A stretch of DNA of 64,000 nt from Pirellulaceae bacterium (GTDB lineage: Bacteria > Planctomycetota > Planctomycetia > Pirellulales > Pirellulaceae), in the NCBI GenBank assembly GCA_023382975.1, contig JAHDXO010000042.1:1-64000 (forward strand), given 5' to 3'. The position numbers were made by a program, and so were the translations under genes. The notes beneath the pieces are model-generated. The model saw only the letters and a list, made by a program, of their open reading frames with translations. It searched no databases and was not told where the DNA came from. Below, in pieces: positions 1 to 7,108 of the stretch. How positions within the stretch are numbered: position 1 is the stretch's first letter; each line of letters begins with the position of its first letter.

Positions 1-1188
1 GCATCCTATACCAAAACCTCCAACTTCCTGGTAGATCAATTTCTGCGGGCTGCCTTAGACTTGACCAAATCCGTCACCCCAGTTCGATTGCGACCGTCTC
101 ACCGCGAATTTCGGCAACTCTTGGAGACCATTTCCAAGACGGAGACTGCGCTGGCCGAACTTCTCAAGCGATGCAAAGCAGATGGAGTAATCGATCCTGA
201 CGAGATCGTAATGTTGTTGACAGCAACATCCAATTACCGCACGCTGAATCCGAACAACCGGGAAGTGAACGCCCGGCACGATGAACTGCTGCAACAATTT
301 CAGGATCTATCACCGACTGTCATGTCAGGCCTAGCAGCAGAACATCTCGGGAACCTGCCCCCTGAGCTGTTCTCTATGCTGCCCTCAGATCGTCTTTCTA
401 GCATTCCTGGTGATATACTTGCTCGCCTACCCGTGGACCAGCTTGTGCTGCTACCGAGCGAAATACTGCTGAAGCTTCCTCCGTTTCGGAATTCGTTGGG
501 AATCATGTTCCGATTGATTCCCGCGGGAGAATTCCTGATGGGAAGCGATTCGGTGGCGTCGATGGCGCATACTGACGAAAAACCTCAGCATCGCGTGCGG
601 ATCACGAAGCCGTTCTATCTGGGCGTTTTCCCGGTGACGAAAGCGGAATATCTGCAAGTGGTGCGATCGAACCCGTATCCAGGTCAACGCGATGATCGCC
701 ACCCCATTACGTACGTCTCGTGGGATCACGCTGAAGAGTTTTGTCGTCGTTTGAGCGATCAGGAAGGGGTGACTTACAGTTTGCCGACCGAGGCGCAATG
801 GGAATATGCCTGTCGCGCGGGCAGCGCGGGTTGCTGGTGTTTTGGGAACGATGAATCGCTGCTTAGGCAGTACGCTTGGTACAAGGAAAACGCCGGCAAG
901 AGACCGCATCTGGTAGGTCAGAGGAAACCGAACGCCTGGGGGCTTCACGACATGCACGGCAATGTCTGGGAGTGTTGTTCGGATCGGTGGGACGAGAACT
1001 ACTACAGGCAGTTTGCAGGCCAACTGGCCGTAGATCCGCACGGCCCAACCGCGGGCTCCCACCGGGTGATCCGGGGCGGCTGTTGGCGCGACGGTGCTTG
1101 GGTCTGCCGCGCGGCGTACCGCGAAAAGAACTTGCCGTCGGACCAGGATTTCGAATTGGGCTTCCGCCTCGCGAGGGCCGTTTCCTAG
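1..1188 (+). CDS. FGE-sulfatase (SUMF1/C-lectin fold) domain protein, 5' end outside window
   Basis: The reading frame is open from base 1, so the true start is probably upstream; the first in-window start is a TTG at 61. Counting from that TTG, residues ~1-90 are helical and unrecognised. Residues ~95-147 are a leucine/proline repeat (units like LPPELFSML, IPGDILARL, LPSEILLKL). Residues ~150-375 are an FGE-sulfatase domain with the landmarks IPAGEFLMGS, LPTEAQWEYACRAG, NAWGLHDMHGNVWE and a terminal GFRLARAVS. Such domains are often ligand-binding lectin folds rather than true formylglycine-generating enzymes. The last 117 nt form a DGR-type variable segment shared with three downstream genes. 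Unlike those, no kinase domain is visible in the window. Confidence 0.85.
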   Translation, partial: ASYTKTSNFLVDQFLRAALDLTKSVTPVRLRPSHREFRQLLETISKTETALAELLKRCKADGVIDPDEIVMLLTATSNYRTLNPNNREVNARHDELLQQFQDLSPTVMSGLAAEHLGNLPPELFSMLPSDRLSSIPGDILARLPVDQLVLLPSEILLKLPPFRNSLGIMFRLIPAGEFLMGSDSVASMAHTDEKPQHRVRITKPFYLGVFPVTKAEYLQVVRSNPYPGQRDDRHPITYVSWDHAEEFCRRLSDQEGVTYSLPTEAQWEYACRAGSAGCWCFGNDESLLRQYAWYKENAGKRPHLVGQRKPNAWGLHDMHGNVWECCSDRWDENYYRQFAGQLAVDPHGPTAGSHRVIRGGCWRDGAWVCRAAYREKNLPSDQDFELGFRLARAVS

Positions 1189-1224
1189 TGTTCCGGCCCG
1201 GCAGGGTCTTTTTCGGCGGTAGCC
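1072..1224 (+). repeat. DGR-type variable-repeat-like 3' end plus conserved flank, copy 1
   Basis: Runs from the RGG codons to the stop (117 nt), followed by 36 nt of conserved noncoding flank. Fixed codons for CRAAxR and GFRLA alternate with variable codons. The flank holds a GCCCGGCAGGGT mini-hairpin (1196-1207) and ends in TCGGCGGTAGCC. It aligns with the copies at 6848, 8762 and 17627. Reading it as a variable repeat with an adjacent initiation site is inference from the codon pattern. Confidence 0.6.
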
Positions 1225-1537
1225 GTCCATCAAGCGGAGCCTGGAGCGGAGGCTGACGGGGCGGTGGCGGTAGCCCCGACCCGTCATGCCGTAGCGCCCA
1301 TGTGGCCCGGCATCTCCGAGACCGGGCCCGCACGGGGGTCTTCGCTGGATCGGTCTCGGCGGAGTGAAAACCGCGTCTCGGAGATCCGCGGCCACGTGAT
1401 CATCCGCGCGTCCACATGGCGGTGCCAAACTCGGCGGAATCGTCGATCCAGGCCGTTGGCTGCCAGCGAGGGAAGGGGGCCCGCCCCGTCCCAGCCTGAA
1501 CGGAAAGAGGCTCTAGCCGTGTGGCCGGAGCGGGGGT
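1225..1537. other. Noncoding spacer with a repeat shared with the 17.77-kb region
   Basis: No convincing gene. Bases ~1267-1325 (GGTAGCCCCGACCC, then ATGCCG, then GGCATCTCC) resemble 17773-17827 downstream of the third kinase-FGE gene. The spacer therefore carries a second dispersed element beyond the variable-repeat flank. The rest is GC-rich with no clear promoter. Confidence 0.5.
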
Positions 1538-1588
1538 ATGATCCAACAGCGAACGAATGCGACTCTTGGAACCGATGCGAGATCGATC

Positions 1589-1906
1589 ATGCGAGACGTG
1601 CGGATTATCGAACGGGGACGCGGGCCTGAGATCGAAGGGACGCGTATTACGGTCTTCCACGTGTGGGAATTCTACCGGGGAGGTGATGATCGAGACGACA
1701 TCGCGCTGACGTTTGGTCTGTCCTCGCGCCAAGTGCAAGCGGCCATTGATTACATCGATGCGAACCGACAACAGGTCGAAGACCAGTACGCAAGAATCGA
1801 GGAACGCATCAAGCAAGGCAACTCGGAGAAGCTAGAAGAGCAGTTCCGTCAGAGCCGCGAGAGACTGCAAGAGCGGTTGCGCCGGAAGGACCATCAAACG
1901 GCATGA
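1589..1906 (+). CDS. DUF433 family protein, likely antitoxin
   Basis: A 105-residue protein starting RDVRIIERGRGPEIEGTRIT, typical of DUF433. In that family a short N-terminal beta segment precedes a helix-turn-helix (here GGDDRDDIALTFGLSSRQVQ). The C-terminal half is a charged helix. The ATG at 1589 fits the family's usual start. An in-frame ATG at 1538, preceded by GGAG at 1527, would add 17 residues. The gene overlaps the next by ATGA at 1903-1906, so the two are translationally coupled. DUF433 proteins commonly pair with PIN-like DUF5615 proteins as toxin-antitoxin modules; that role is inferred here. Confidence 0.75.
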   Translation: MRDVRIIERGRGPEIEGTRITVFHVWEFYRGGDDRDDIALTFGLSSRQVQAAIDYIDANRQQVEDQYARIEERIKQGNSEKLEEQFRQSRERLQERLRRKDHQTA

Positions 1907-2310
1907 TCCGAATTCTGTGCGACCAGGATATCCTTGGGTTAGCTCGAGCGGTGCTTGCCCGTTGTCGCCAAGCCGATTGGAAACCGGTTTGGGATGAATT
2001 GGACATCGAAATATTCTCGTTTGCCGATCTCCTTCTGGACGTGGACGCAACCGACGCAGAAATCTGGATCGCGTGTCAGACGCACCAAGTCGTCTTGCTC
2101 ACAGGGAACCGGAACGCCGACGGGCCGGATTCCCTGGAAGCCACCATCCGCGAACGTAACGTTGCTGACAGTCTGCCGGTATTCACTTTCGCCAACTTGA
2201 GAAGGCTCAGACAGGACTGGGCCTACCAGGAACTGGTCGCGGAACGGCTTTTGGAGAAGCTGATCGACCTAGATGCCTTGCGCGGAACAGGACGAATCTA
2301 CTTACCCTGA
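1903..2310 (+). CDS. PIN-like (DUF5615-type) protein, putative toxin
   Basis: A 135-residue protein opening with MIRILCDQDI, followed by ADLLLDVDATDAEIWIACQT and VVLLTGNRN. This arrangement of early acidic residues, a central DxxI segment and a TGNR-like turn is that of DUF5615/Mut7-C-like PIN-fold nucleases. The start overlaps the stop of the DUF433 gene by four bases. A ribonuclease toxin held in check by the upstream protein is the likeliest reading. Activity cannot be judged because the acidic site is only partly recognisable. Confidence 0.65.
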   Translation: MIRILCDQDILGLARAVLARCRQADWKPVWDELDIEIFSFADLLLDVDATDAEIWIACQTHQVVLLTGNRNADGPDSLEATIRERNVADSLPVFTFANLRRLRQDWAYQELVAERLLEKLIDLDALRGTGRIYLP

Positions 2311-2380
2311 ACGCGAATCTCACAGACACATCCGCCTGTTGCGATGGCACGCCGCTGGAGACTTCCAGCGTCAGCCTATC

Positions 2381-2407
2381 ATTCGTGTCATTCGTGCAAT
2401 TCGTGGT
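2381..2407 (+). repeat. 9-nt tandem repeat (ATTCGTGNN x3)
   Basis: Three consecutive units: ATTCGTGTC, ATTCGTGCA, ATTCGTGGT. The same unit family recurs at 15686-15712 (complementary orientation) and 15823-15840. It lies in the 147-nt spacer between the converging PIN-like gene and the leftward helical gene. Confidence 0.7.
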
Positions 2408-2457
2408 TCCTCACCGCCCTCTGTCTTCCGCGTCCGACCCCTCGCCAGACCAACGGG

Positions 2458-3045
2458 TCACTTCAGTTCCCGTTCGATGGCTTTCAGACCGGCTTCGATT
2501 TCTTTGTCGATGTTCGTGCGGTCGGCGGTGTCTTGTTCGGTGATGATCCGCTCGATGTCTTCGGCGGTGATGCCGTTGGTGATAGTGGCTCCGGTCATCT
2601 GGCTGCTGCTGATGCGGTCCAGCACCAGACTCATCGTCGTCTCCAATTGGCCGCTCTGCGCCAACGCCGTCTCGACGTCCTTCAAGATGTCCTCGGCATC
2701 GAACTCGCGGAATACGTCGCCGATCGACTTGGCCATCGCTTTCATGCCGCCGGCGAAGTCCTTGAACAGCCGCACCTTGTCCCGCGTCTGCAGGATCGTC
2801 TCGAAGTACAACAATTGGCTTTCGATCGCCCGCCGCTCGTTGGTCGTCTGCGCCGTCATCCTGCACAGACGCTCGAAATTCACCTTATCGCCCGCCCGTT
2901 TGGCTCGCACCGCTTTCTCCATGTACTGGCGCTCGTGCTGCTGCAACTTGGCGGCATGTTGGCGATGCAACCCCAGCGCCCGCTGGATTGCAACCTCGCG
3001 TTCTAACTCCCGCTGTTGCTTCGACTTAAATAGCTTCTTGAACAT
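2458..3045 (-). CDS. Small helical ESCRT-III-like protein
   Basis: 195 residues, almost entirely predicted helix. It has a basic N-terminus (MFKKLFKSKQQRE), a long charged helix with ERQYMEKAVRAKRAGDK, then a second arm containing RRAIESQLLYFETIL and a KDFAGGMKAMAKSI stretch. An acidic tail ends EAGLKAIERELK. This matches the ESCRT-III (Snf7/CHMP) plan: basic helix 1, long hairpin, a TxxVxxxxxxAxxxMK-like segment and a C-terminal helix for a MIT partner. GAGG lies before the ATG. It is divergent from a second such gene and a MIT-AAA ATPase. Alternatives are a PspA/Vipp1 relative or an unrelated coiled coil. Homology is inferred from pattern, not from a search. Confidence 0.6.
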   Translation of the reverse strand: MFKKLFKSKQQRELEREVAIQRALGLHRQHAAKLQQHERQYMEKAVRAKRAGDKVNFERLCRMTAQTTNERRAIESQLLYFETILQTRDKVRLFKDFAGGMKAMAKSIGDVFREFDAEDILKDVETALAQSGQLETTMSLVLDRISSSQMTGATITNGITAEDIERIITEQDTADRTNIDKEIEAGLKAIERELK

Positions 3046-3105
3046 GGCGGATCCTCGTGGGTTCCCGGGTGGATCAGAATCGCTAATTGCCTAGATCTGT
3101 CTGTT

Positions 3106-3134
3106 TTAGCATGTTTTGATTTTTTTTCAGCCAA
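3106..3134 (-). promoter_or_regulatory. Alternative leftward promoter candidate
   Basis: Reading leftwards, TTGGCT (3134-3129), 17 nt, then TGCTAA (3111-3106). It would drive the ESCRT-III-like gene starting at 3045. It is weaker than the overlapping promoter at 3164-3190. Confidence 0.3.
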
Positions 3135-3150
3135 ATTTGCATTTTACATG

Positions 3151-3191
3151 CTTGACAGGATCATCCTACGGGAATATCTTGAGCTGTCAAG
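3151..3191. promoter_or_regulatory. Overlapping bidirectional promoter within an inverted repeat
   Basis: Rightward: TTGACA (3152-3157), 17-nt spacer, TATCTT (3175-3180). Leftward: TTGACA (3190-3185), 16-nt spacer, TAGGAT (3169-3164). The two -35 boxes are the arms of a perfect 8-nt inverted repeat, CTTGACAG/CTGTCAAG. The promoters occupy the same DNA and fire outwards, so one polymerase or one dimeric regulator could set both ESCRT-III-like genes. Confidence 0.6.
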
Positions 3192-3269
3192 CACGGTGCT
3201 CGATTCCGTTCGGTCTGGGAACGCTCGGCACGCGCCGCGTTCCCCCAGTTTCCAGAAGGGTGCGTAACA

Positions 3270-3980
3270 ATGGGACTACTCAGCGGCCTGTTCGGCAAGA
3301 AGCAGCGGACTTTGAAGGATTTGACCGTCGACGATCTGCGGCGGGAACAATTGGGGTTGCAGCAGGAGCAACTGCGGTTGGACCGCGAGTTGGAGCGGTT
3401 GGACAAGGACGAGTTGCAACTGAAGAGCGAGTATGCGGAAGCGGCGAGCCCGACGCAGAAGAAATCGGTCGCCCGCAAGATCCAGGATTTGCGCACGCGG
3501 CGGATGGGCGCCGAGACGCGGGTGTCGTACCTGCAGAAGATGCTGCGCAGCGTCAACGGATTCCTGTTGATCAAGGAGAATATGGCGTTCTTCGACAAGA
3601 TGGGCGTCGCGTCGGCGCTGGCCCAGATGGACATGAGCGAGATCGAAGCGTTTATCAACGAGGCGACGGTCGAGGGCACACTGAAGCAAGACAAACTGGC
3701 CGCCTTGCTGCAATCGGTGACCGACGGCGTGACAACGATCTCCGCATCGGCGACCGACGGTTCGCTGGACGAATTGATGGCGGAACTGGACGGCGAGGTG
3801 GCACAGCAGACCGTGTCGGCGGGCGCGGAGACCGACCGCGAGTTGTCGGACGTGATGTCGGAACTGGACGCGGCGATCTCGCGCGGCGAGCGGGCGGCGC
3901 GTCAAGCCCAGAAAGAACGCTCGTCCGTGACGGCTCCGCCGCCGAAAACCCCGGCGGTCGAAGCGGAAAGGGAGGGCTGA
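3270..3980 (+). CDS. Second ESCRT-III-like helical protein, first gene of the ATPase operon
   Basis: 236 residues. The N-terminus MGLLSGLFGKKQRTLKDLT is a short amphipathic, basic segment. A long charged helix follows, then AASPTQKKSVARKIQDLRTR, resembling the QKK..A..KI..L turn of Snf7/CHMP hairpins. The C-terminal part is acidic, with SLDELMAELD and DRELSDVMSELD, like the DELMAEL tail of CHMP4-type proteins. AGAAGGG precedes the ATG. The stop is 4 nt before the Vps4-like gene, so the two are co-translated. A PspA-like coiled coil is the main alternative. Partnership with the ATPase is inferred from adjacency and the acidic tail. Confidence 0.6.
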   Translation: MGLLSGLFGKKQRTLKDLTVDDLRREQLGLQQEQLRLDRELERLDKDELQLKSEYAEAASPTQKKSVARKIQDLRTRRMGAETRVSYLQKMLRSVNGFLLIKENMAFFDKMGVASALAQMDMSEIEAFINEATVEGTLKQDKLAALLQSVTDGVTTISASATDGSLDELMAELDGEVAQQTVSAGAETDRELSDVMSELDAAISRGERAARQAQKERSSVTAPPPKTPAVEAEREG

Positions 3981-3984
3981 CGGC

Positions 3985-5109
3985 ATGACCGGCCAAGGTG
4001 ACGATTTCGCTCGCCGCGTGGTCGAACTGATCGACGCTGGCAACGGAGCCCTGGGCCGTCACGACCGGCAGGCGGCGGTGGTGAGCTACGCGCGTGCCAG
4101 CGAATTGCTCTTCCAGCAGGCGGCCGTTTCGGCCGACTACGACGAAAAGGTGCGGTTCGCCCAGCGGGCGCGTCAGTTGCTGGAGTCGGTCCGAGCCCTG
4201 AAAGGCGAACGGGCGGAAACGCTGGCGATCGGCGAAGCGAACACGGGGTTGGAAGCCGCCGGCGAGTCCTCGGTCGCTCCCGCCCCGCGCGTCTCCAGCG
4301 GCGTCATGTTTGCCGATATCGCGGGGTTGGACGAGGTGAAAGAAACCTTGCGGCTGCGGATGATCTATCCGGCTCGCCACCCCGAGAAGCTGGACCGCTA
4401 CGGGTTGTCGATGGGCGGCGGGATGCTGCTGTTCGGGCCGCCCGGCACGGGCAAGACGCTGGTCGCCCGGGCGGTGGCCGGGGAACTGGACACGCCGTTC
4501 TTCTCGATCAAGCCGTCCGATATCCTCAGCCAATACTACGGCCAGAGCGAAGCCCGGTTGGCGGAACTGTTCGAGACGGTCCGCGGCTGCGCCCACGGCG
4601 CCGTGGTGTTTGTGGACGAGATCGATGCGATCGGTGCGTCGCGCACGCGCAGCGATGTCAGCGAACCGTCGCGGCGCTTATTGAACCAGTTGTTGAACGA
4701 ATTGGACGGCGTGCATGGCCGGCCCAAGGGCCTGCTATTCTTGGCCGCGACCAACGAGCCCTGGTTATTGGATCAAGCCCTGCTGCGTCCGCCAAGGTTC
4801 TCGGAGAAATGCTACATCCCCCTGCCGGATCAACCCGCCCGGCGGAGATTGTTGGAATTGCGATTGGCCGGTTGCCCGCTGGCAGGCGACATGGATTTAC
4901 AGCGGTTGGCGGACCGGACCGAAGGGTTCAGCGGCGCGGATCTGGTCGAATTATGCGAGCGGGCCAAGCAGATCCCGTTCCGAGAAGCGATCCTGCGCGG
5001 CAGCGACCGCCCGGTAGGCCAAGCCGACCTGGACGAAGCCCTGCGCCGAGTCCGCCCGTCGGTGTCGGAGGAAAGCCTGCAACGGTACGAACGATTTGGT
5101 CATGATTAA
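3985..5109 (+). CDS. Vps4-like AAA ATPase with N-terminal MIT-like domain
   Basis: 374 residues. Residues ~6-75 form three helices with the MIT pattern, ending DEKVRFAQRARQLLESVRAL. The AAA domain follows: FADIAGLDEVKE (109-120), Walker A GPPGTGKT (151-158), pore loop QYYGQSEARL (183-192), Walker B VVFVDEID (207-214), sensor-1 AATNEPW (254-260) and RPPRF (268-272). The C-terminus has PSVSEESLQRYERFGHD, like the PSVSxxDLxxYxxF end of Vps4. There is no FtsH protease domain, TM segment or second AAA ring, which argues against FtsH and Cdc48. The likely role is ATP-driven remodelling of the adjacent ESCRT-III-like filaments. Spastin- or katanin-like ATPases are alternatives. Confidence 0.8.
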   Translation: MTGQGDDFARRVVELIDAGNGALGRHDRQAAVVSYARASELLFQQAAVSADYDEKVRFAQRARQLLESVRALKGERAETLAIGEANTGLEAAGESSVAPAPRVSSGVMFADIAGLDEVKETLRLRMIYPARHPEKLDRYGLSMGGGMLLFGPPGTGKTLVARAVAGELDTPFFSIKPSDILSQYYGQSEARLAELFETVRGCAHGAVVFVDEIDAIGASRTRSDVSEPSRRLLNQLLNELDGVHGRPKGLLFLAATNEPWLLDQALLRPPRFSEKCYIPLPDQPARRRLLELRLAGCPLAGDMDLQRLADRTEGFSGADLVELCERAKQIPFREAILRGSDRPVGQADLDEALRRVRPSVSEESLQRYERFGHD

Positions 5110-5151
5110 CGCGAACGCCCAGGGATGCACACCCATGCCACTCACCTCGCC

Positions 5152-5205
5152 CACGTCAATCACGTCAATCAGGTCATCCATGTCAATTATGTCACCCACG
5201 TCATT
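5152..5205 (+). repeat. Degenerate 9-nt tandem repeat (CACGTCAAT family, six units)
   Basis: Six contiguous 9-mers: CACGTCAAT twice, then CAGGTCATC, CATGTCAAT, TATGTCACC and CACGTCATT. They fill most of the 130-nt gap between the ATPase and the first kinase. Units are untranslated, and no promoter is evident in the gap. Confidence 0.75.
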
Positions 5206-5239
5206 CATCCCCTTCGTCGTCGATGAAAGGGCCTAACCG

Positions 5240-6964
5240 ATGGATCAAGACGGCATCCCCACCCTGATGCCGGATGCTGCGCAGCCTGGCACGGCTGGCC
5301 CGGGCGTGATGATCGGCAATTTCGAATTGCAGACCGTGCTGGGCCGCGGCGGCATGGGCGAGGTCTGGAAGGCTTGGGACCAGGAAGGTGACCGGCCGGT
5401 CGTGATCAAGCTGGTGCCGCCGGAGTTGCAGCGGGCCGACGAGGAGATGGCCCGCGTGCGGGACACCTTCCGGCGCATTCACGCTTTGCAGCATCAGCAC
5501 ATCTGCCCGTTGTACCTGTTGAGCAAAGACCCGCGGTTCGGCTGGTACCTGGTGATGAAGTTCATCGACGGCCAGACGTTGTCGGCCTACCGCGCGACCT
5601 ACGCCGCGCGGCATGGTGCGTTTCCCGTCCAGCAAGTCGTCAAGGTGCTCCGCCCGGTGGCCGAGGCATTGGATTACGCGCATCGTAACAAAGTCATCCA
5701 CCGCGACATCAAGCCCAAAAACATCCTGGTGGTGGGCGACGCGGAGGACGTGCAAGTCGTCGATTTCGGCTTGGCCGCCGAGATCCGCACCACCGTCAGC
5801 CGCTGCACGCGGGTGCAGATGGACACATCCGGCACCCGGCCGTACATGGCCCCCGAGCAATGGAAGGGCCAAATCCAGGACGCGGCGACCGATCAGTATG
5901 CGTTAGCAGCAACAGCTTACGAATTGCTCGCCGGGCATTTGCCCTTCGAATCCGATGATTTCGACATCCTGCGGGCGTGTGTATTGAGCGACCCACCGGA
6001 ACCGATCGAGGGCGTGGCGGAATCTGTGAATCGGGCGTTGCTGATCGGGCTGGCCAAACAACGCAGCGAACGCTTCCCAAGCTGTGGGCAGTTCATCCAG
6101 GCGATGCAAGGACCACCGGCGCAACCTCGGGTCCAAGCGGCAGGCCCTACCCAACGCACCAACAGCATCGGCATGAAGATGGTGCGGTTGGCGGCGGGCG
6201 AGTTCTGGATGGGCAGCGACGAATCCCCCGAGGAATTGGTTCGTCTCTTCCCGAACACGAAAGCCGAGTGGTATCGCTGGGAACAGCCTCGGCATCGGGT
6301 CAAGCTCACGCGACCGTTCGAGATCGGACGGTATCCGGTCACGGTTCGGGAGTTTCGAGCGTTCGTCGAGGATGCCGGCTACAAGACCGATGAGGAAACG
6401 GGCGGCGGCGGTTACGAATGGAAACTGAATCCGGATCTTGATTGGCGGAAGCCGGGCTTCGCGCAACAGGACGGTCATCCGATGGTGTTGATCAGTTGGA
6501 ACGATGCGATTGCCTACTGCAAATGGCTCAGCCGGAAAGAGGGAACGGAGTACCGTTTGCCGACCGAAGCCGAGTGGGAGTACGCGTCCCGGGCTGGAAC
6601 AACGACGCGTTTCTGCTTCGGAGACGATTTCGAGCAACTGGGCGAATATGGCTGGTACCACAAGCACTCCGGCGGCGGCACGCATCCGGTAGGTCAGAAG
6701 AAACCGAACGCCTGGGGTCTGTACGACATGCACGGGAACGTGTGGGAATGGTGTGCGGATTACTGGGACGAGAACTACTACAAACAGTTTGTGAAGAAGT
6801 TAGCGGTGGATCCAACGGGGCCCGCAGGAGGCTCGGGCCGGGTGCTCCGGGGAGGTAGTTGGGCGGACCGCGCCGGGAGCTGCCGGGCGGCGTTCCGTAA
6901 CTGGGACGCCCCGTCGAACCGGTACGGCGGCCTCGGCTTCCGCCTCGCGAGGACAGTTTCCTAG
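5240..6964 (+). CDS. Hanks-type Ser/Thr kinase fused to FGE-sulfatase domain (A)
   Basis: 574 residues. The kinase domain (~25-290) looks active: P-loop GRGGMGEV (35-42), VVIK lysine 57, HRDIKPKN (154-161), DFG (175-177) and MAPEQ (203-207). After a short Gln/Pro linker the FGE domain runs ~308-574 (NSIGMKMVRLAAGEFWMGS; NAWGLYDMHGNVWEW). No TM helix is seen, so the protein is probably cytosolic. The last 117 nt are a DGR-type variable segment. A lectin-fold sensor controlling or targeting a kinase is the natural reading, with the FHA protein in the same run as a possible reader. A 249-bp block (5290-5538) is identical to 7186-7434 of the next gene. Confidence 0.9.
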   Translation: MDQDGIPTLMPDAAQPGTAGPGVMIGNFELQTVLGRGGMGEVWKAWDQEGDRPVVIKLVPPELQRADEEMARVRDTFRRIHALQHQHICPLYLLSKDPRFGWYLVMKFIDGQTLSAYRATYAARHGAFPVQQVVKVLRPVAEALDYAHRNKVIHRDIKPKNILVVGDAEDVQVVDFGLAAEIRTTVSRCTRVQMDTSGTRPYMAPEQWKGQIQDAATDQYALAATAYELLAGHLPFESDDFDILRACVLSDPPEPIEGVAESVNRALLIGLAKQRSERFPSCGQFIQAMQGPPAQPRVQAAGPTQRTNSIGMKMVRLAAGEFWMGSDESPEELVRLFPNTKAEWYRWEQPRHRVKLTRPFEIGRYPVTVREFRAFVEDAGYKTDEETGGGGYEWKLNPDLDWRKPGFAQQDGHPMVLISWNDAIAYCKWLSRKEGTEYRLPTEAEWEYASRAGTTTRFCFGDDFEQLGEYGWYHKHSGGGTHPVGQKKPNAWGLYDMHGNVWEWCADYWDENYYKQFVKKLAVDPTGPAGGSGRVLRGGSWADRAGSCRAAFRNWDAPSNRYGGLGFRLARTVS

Positions 6965-6999
6965 TGTCCCGGCGCGGTAGGATCACTTCGGCGGTATCC
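6848..6999 (+). repeat. DGR-type variable-repeat-like 3' end plus flank, copy 2
   Basis: 117 nt from RGG to stop plus 35 nt of flank ending TCGGCGGTATCC. Compared with copy 3, the stretch from the CRAA codons to the stop differs at 12 bases. Ten are first or second codon positions in codons consistent with an NAC template; constant codons match at every base. The flank hairpin is imperfect here. Confidence 0.65.
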
Positions 7000-7108
7000 G
7001 TTGCACCGTGGAAGCCTGTTCAACAGAGAGGGAGCGTTTTTGGCAGACCACGAATCCGGATCGAGGATAAGACAAAGAGCTATTACTGACCGTACAGAAG
7101 GCGACCAA

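Noticed and set aside
451..1428. 325-codon leftward open frame
   Set aside because: Antisense to the FGE domain of gene 1, whose product is clear.
3985..5109. FtsH or Cdc48 assignment for the AAA protein
   Set aside because: No TM helix, no HExxH protease domain and only one AAA domain; the N-terminal region and C-terminus fit Vps4 better.
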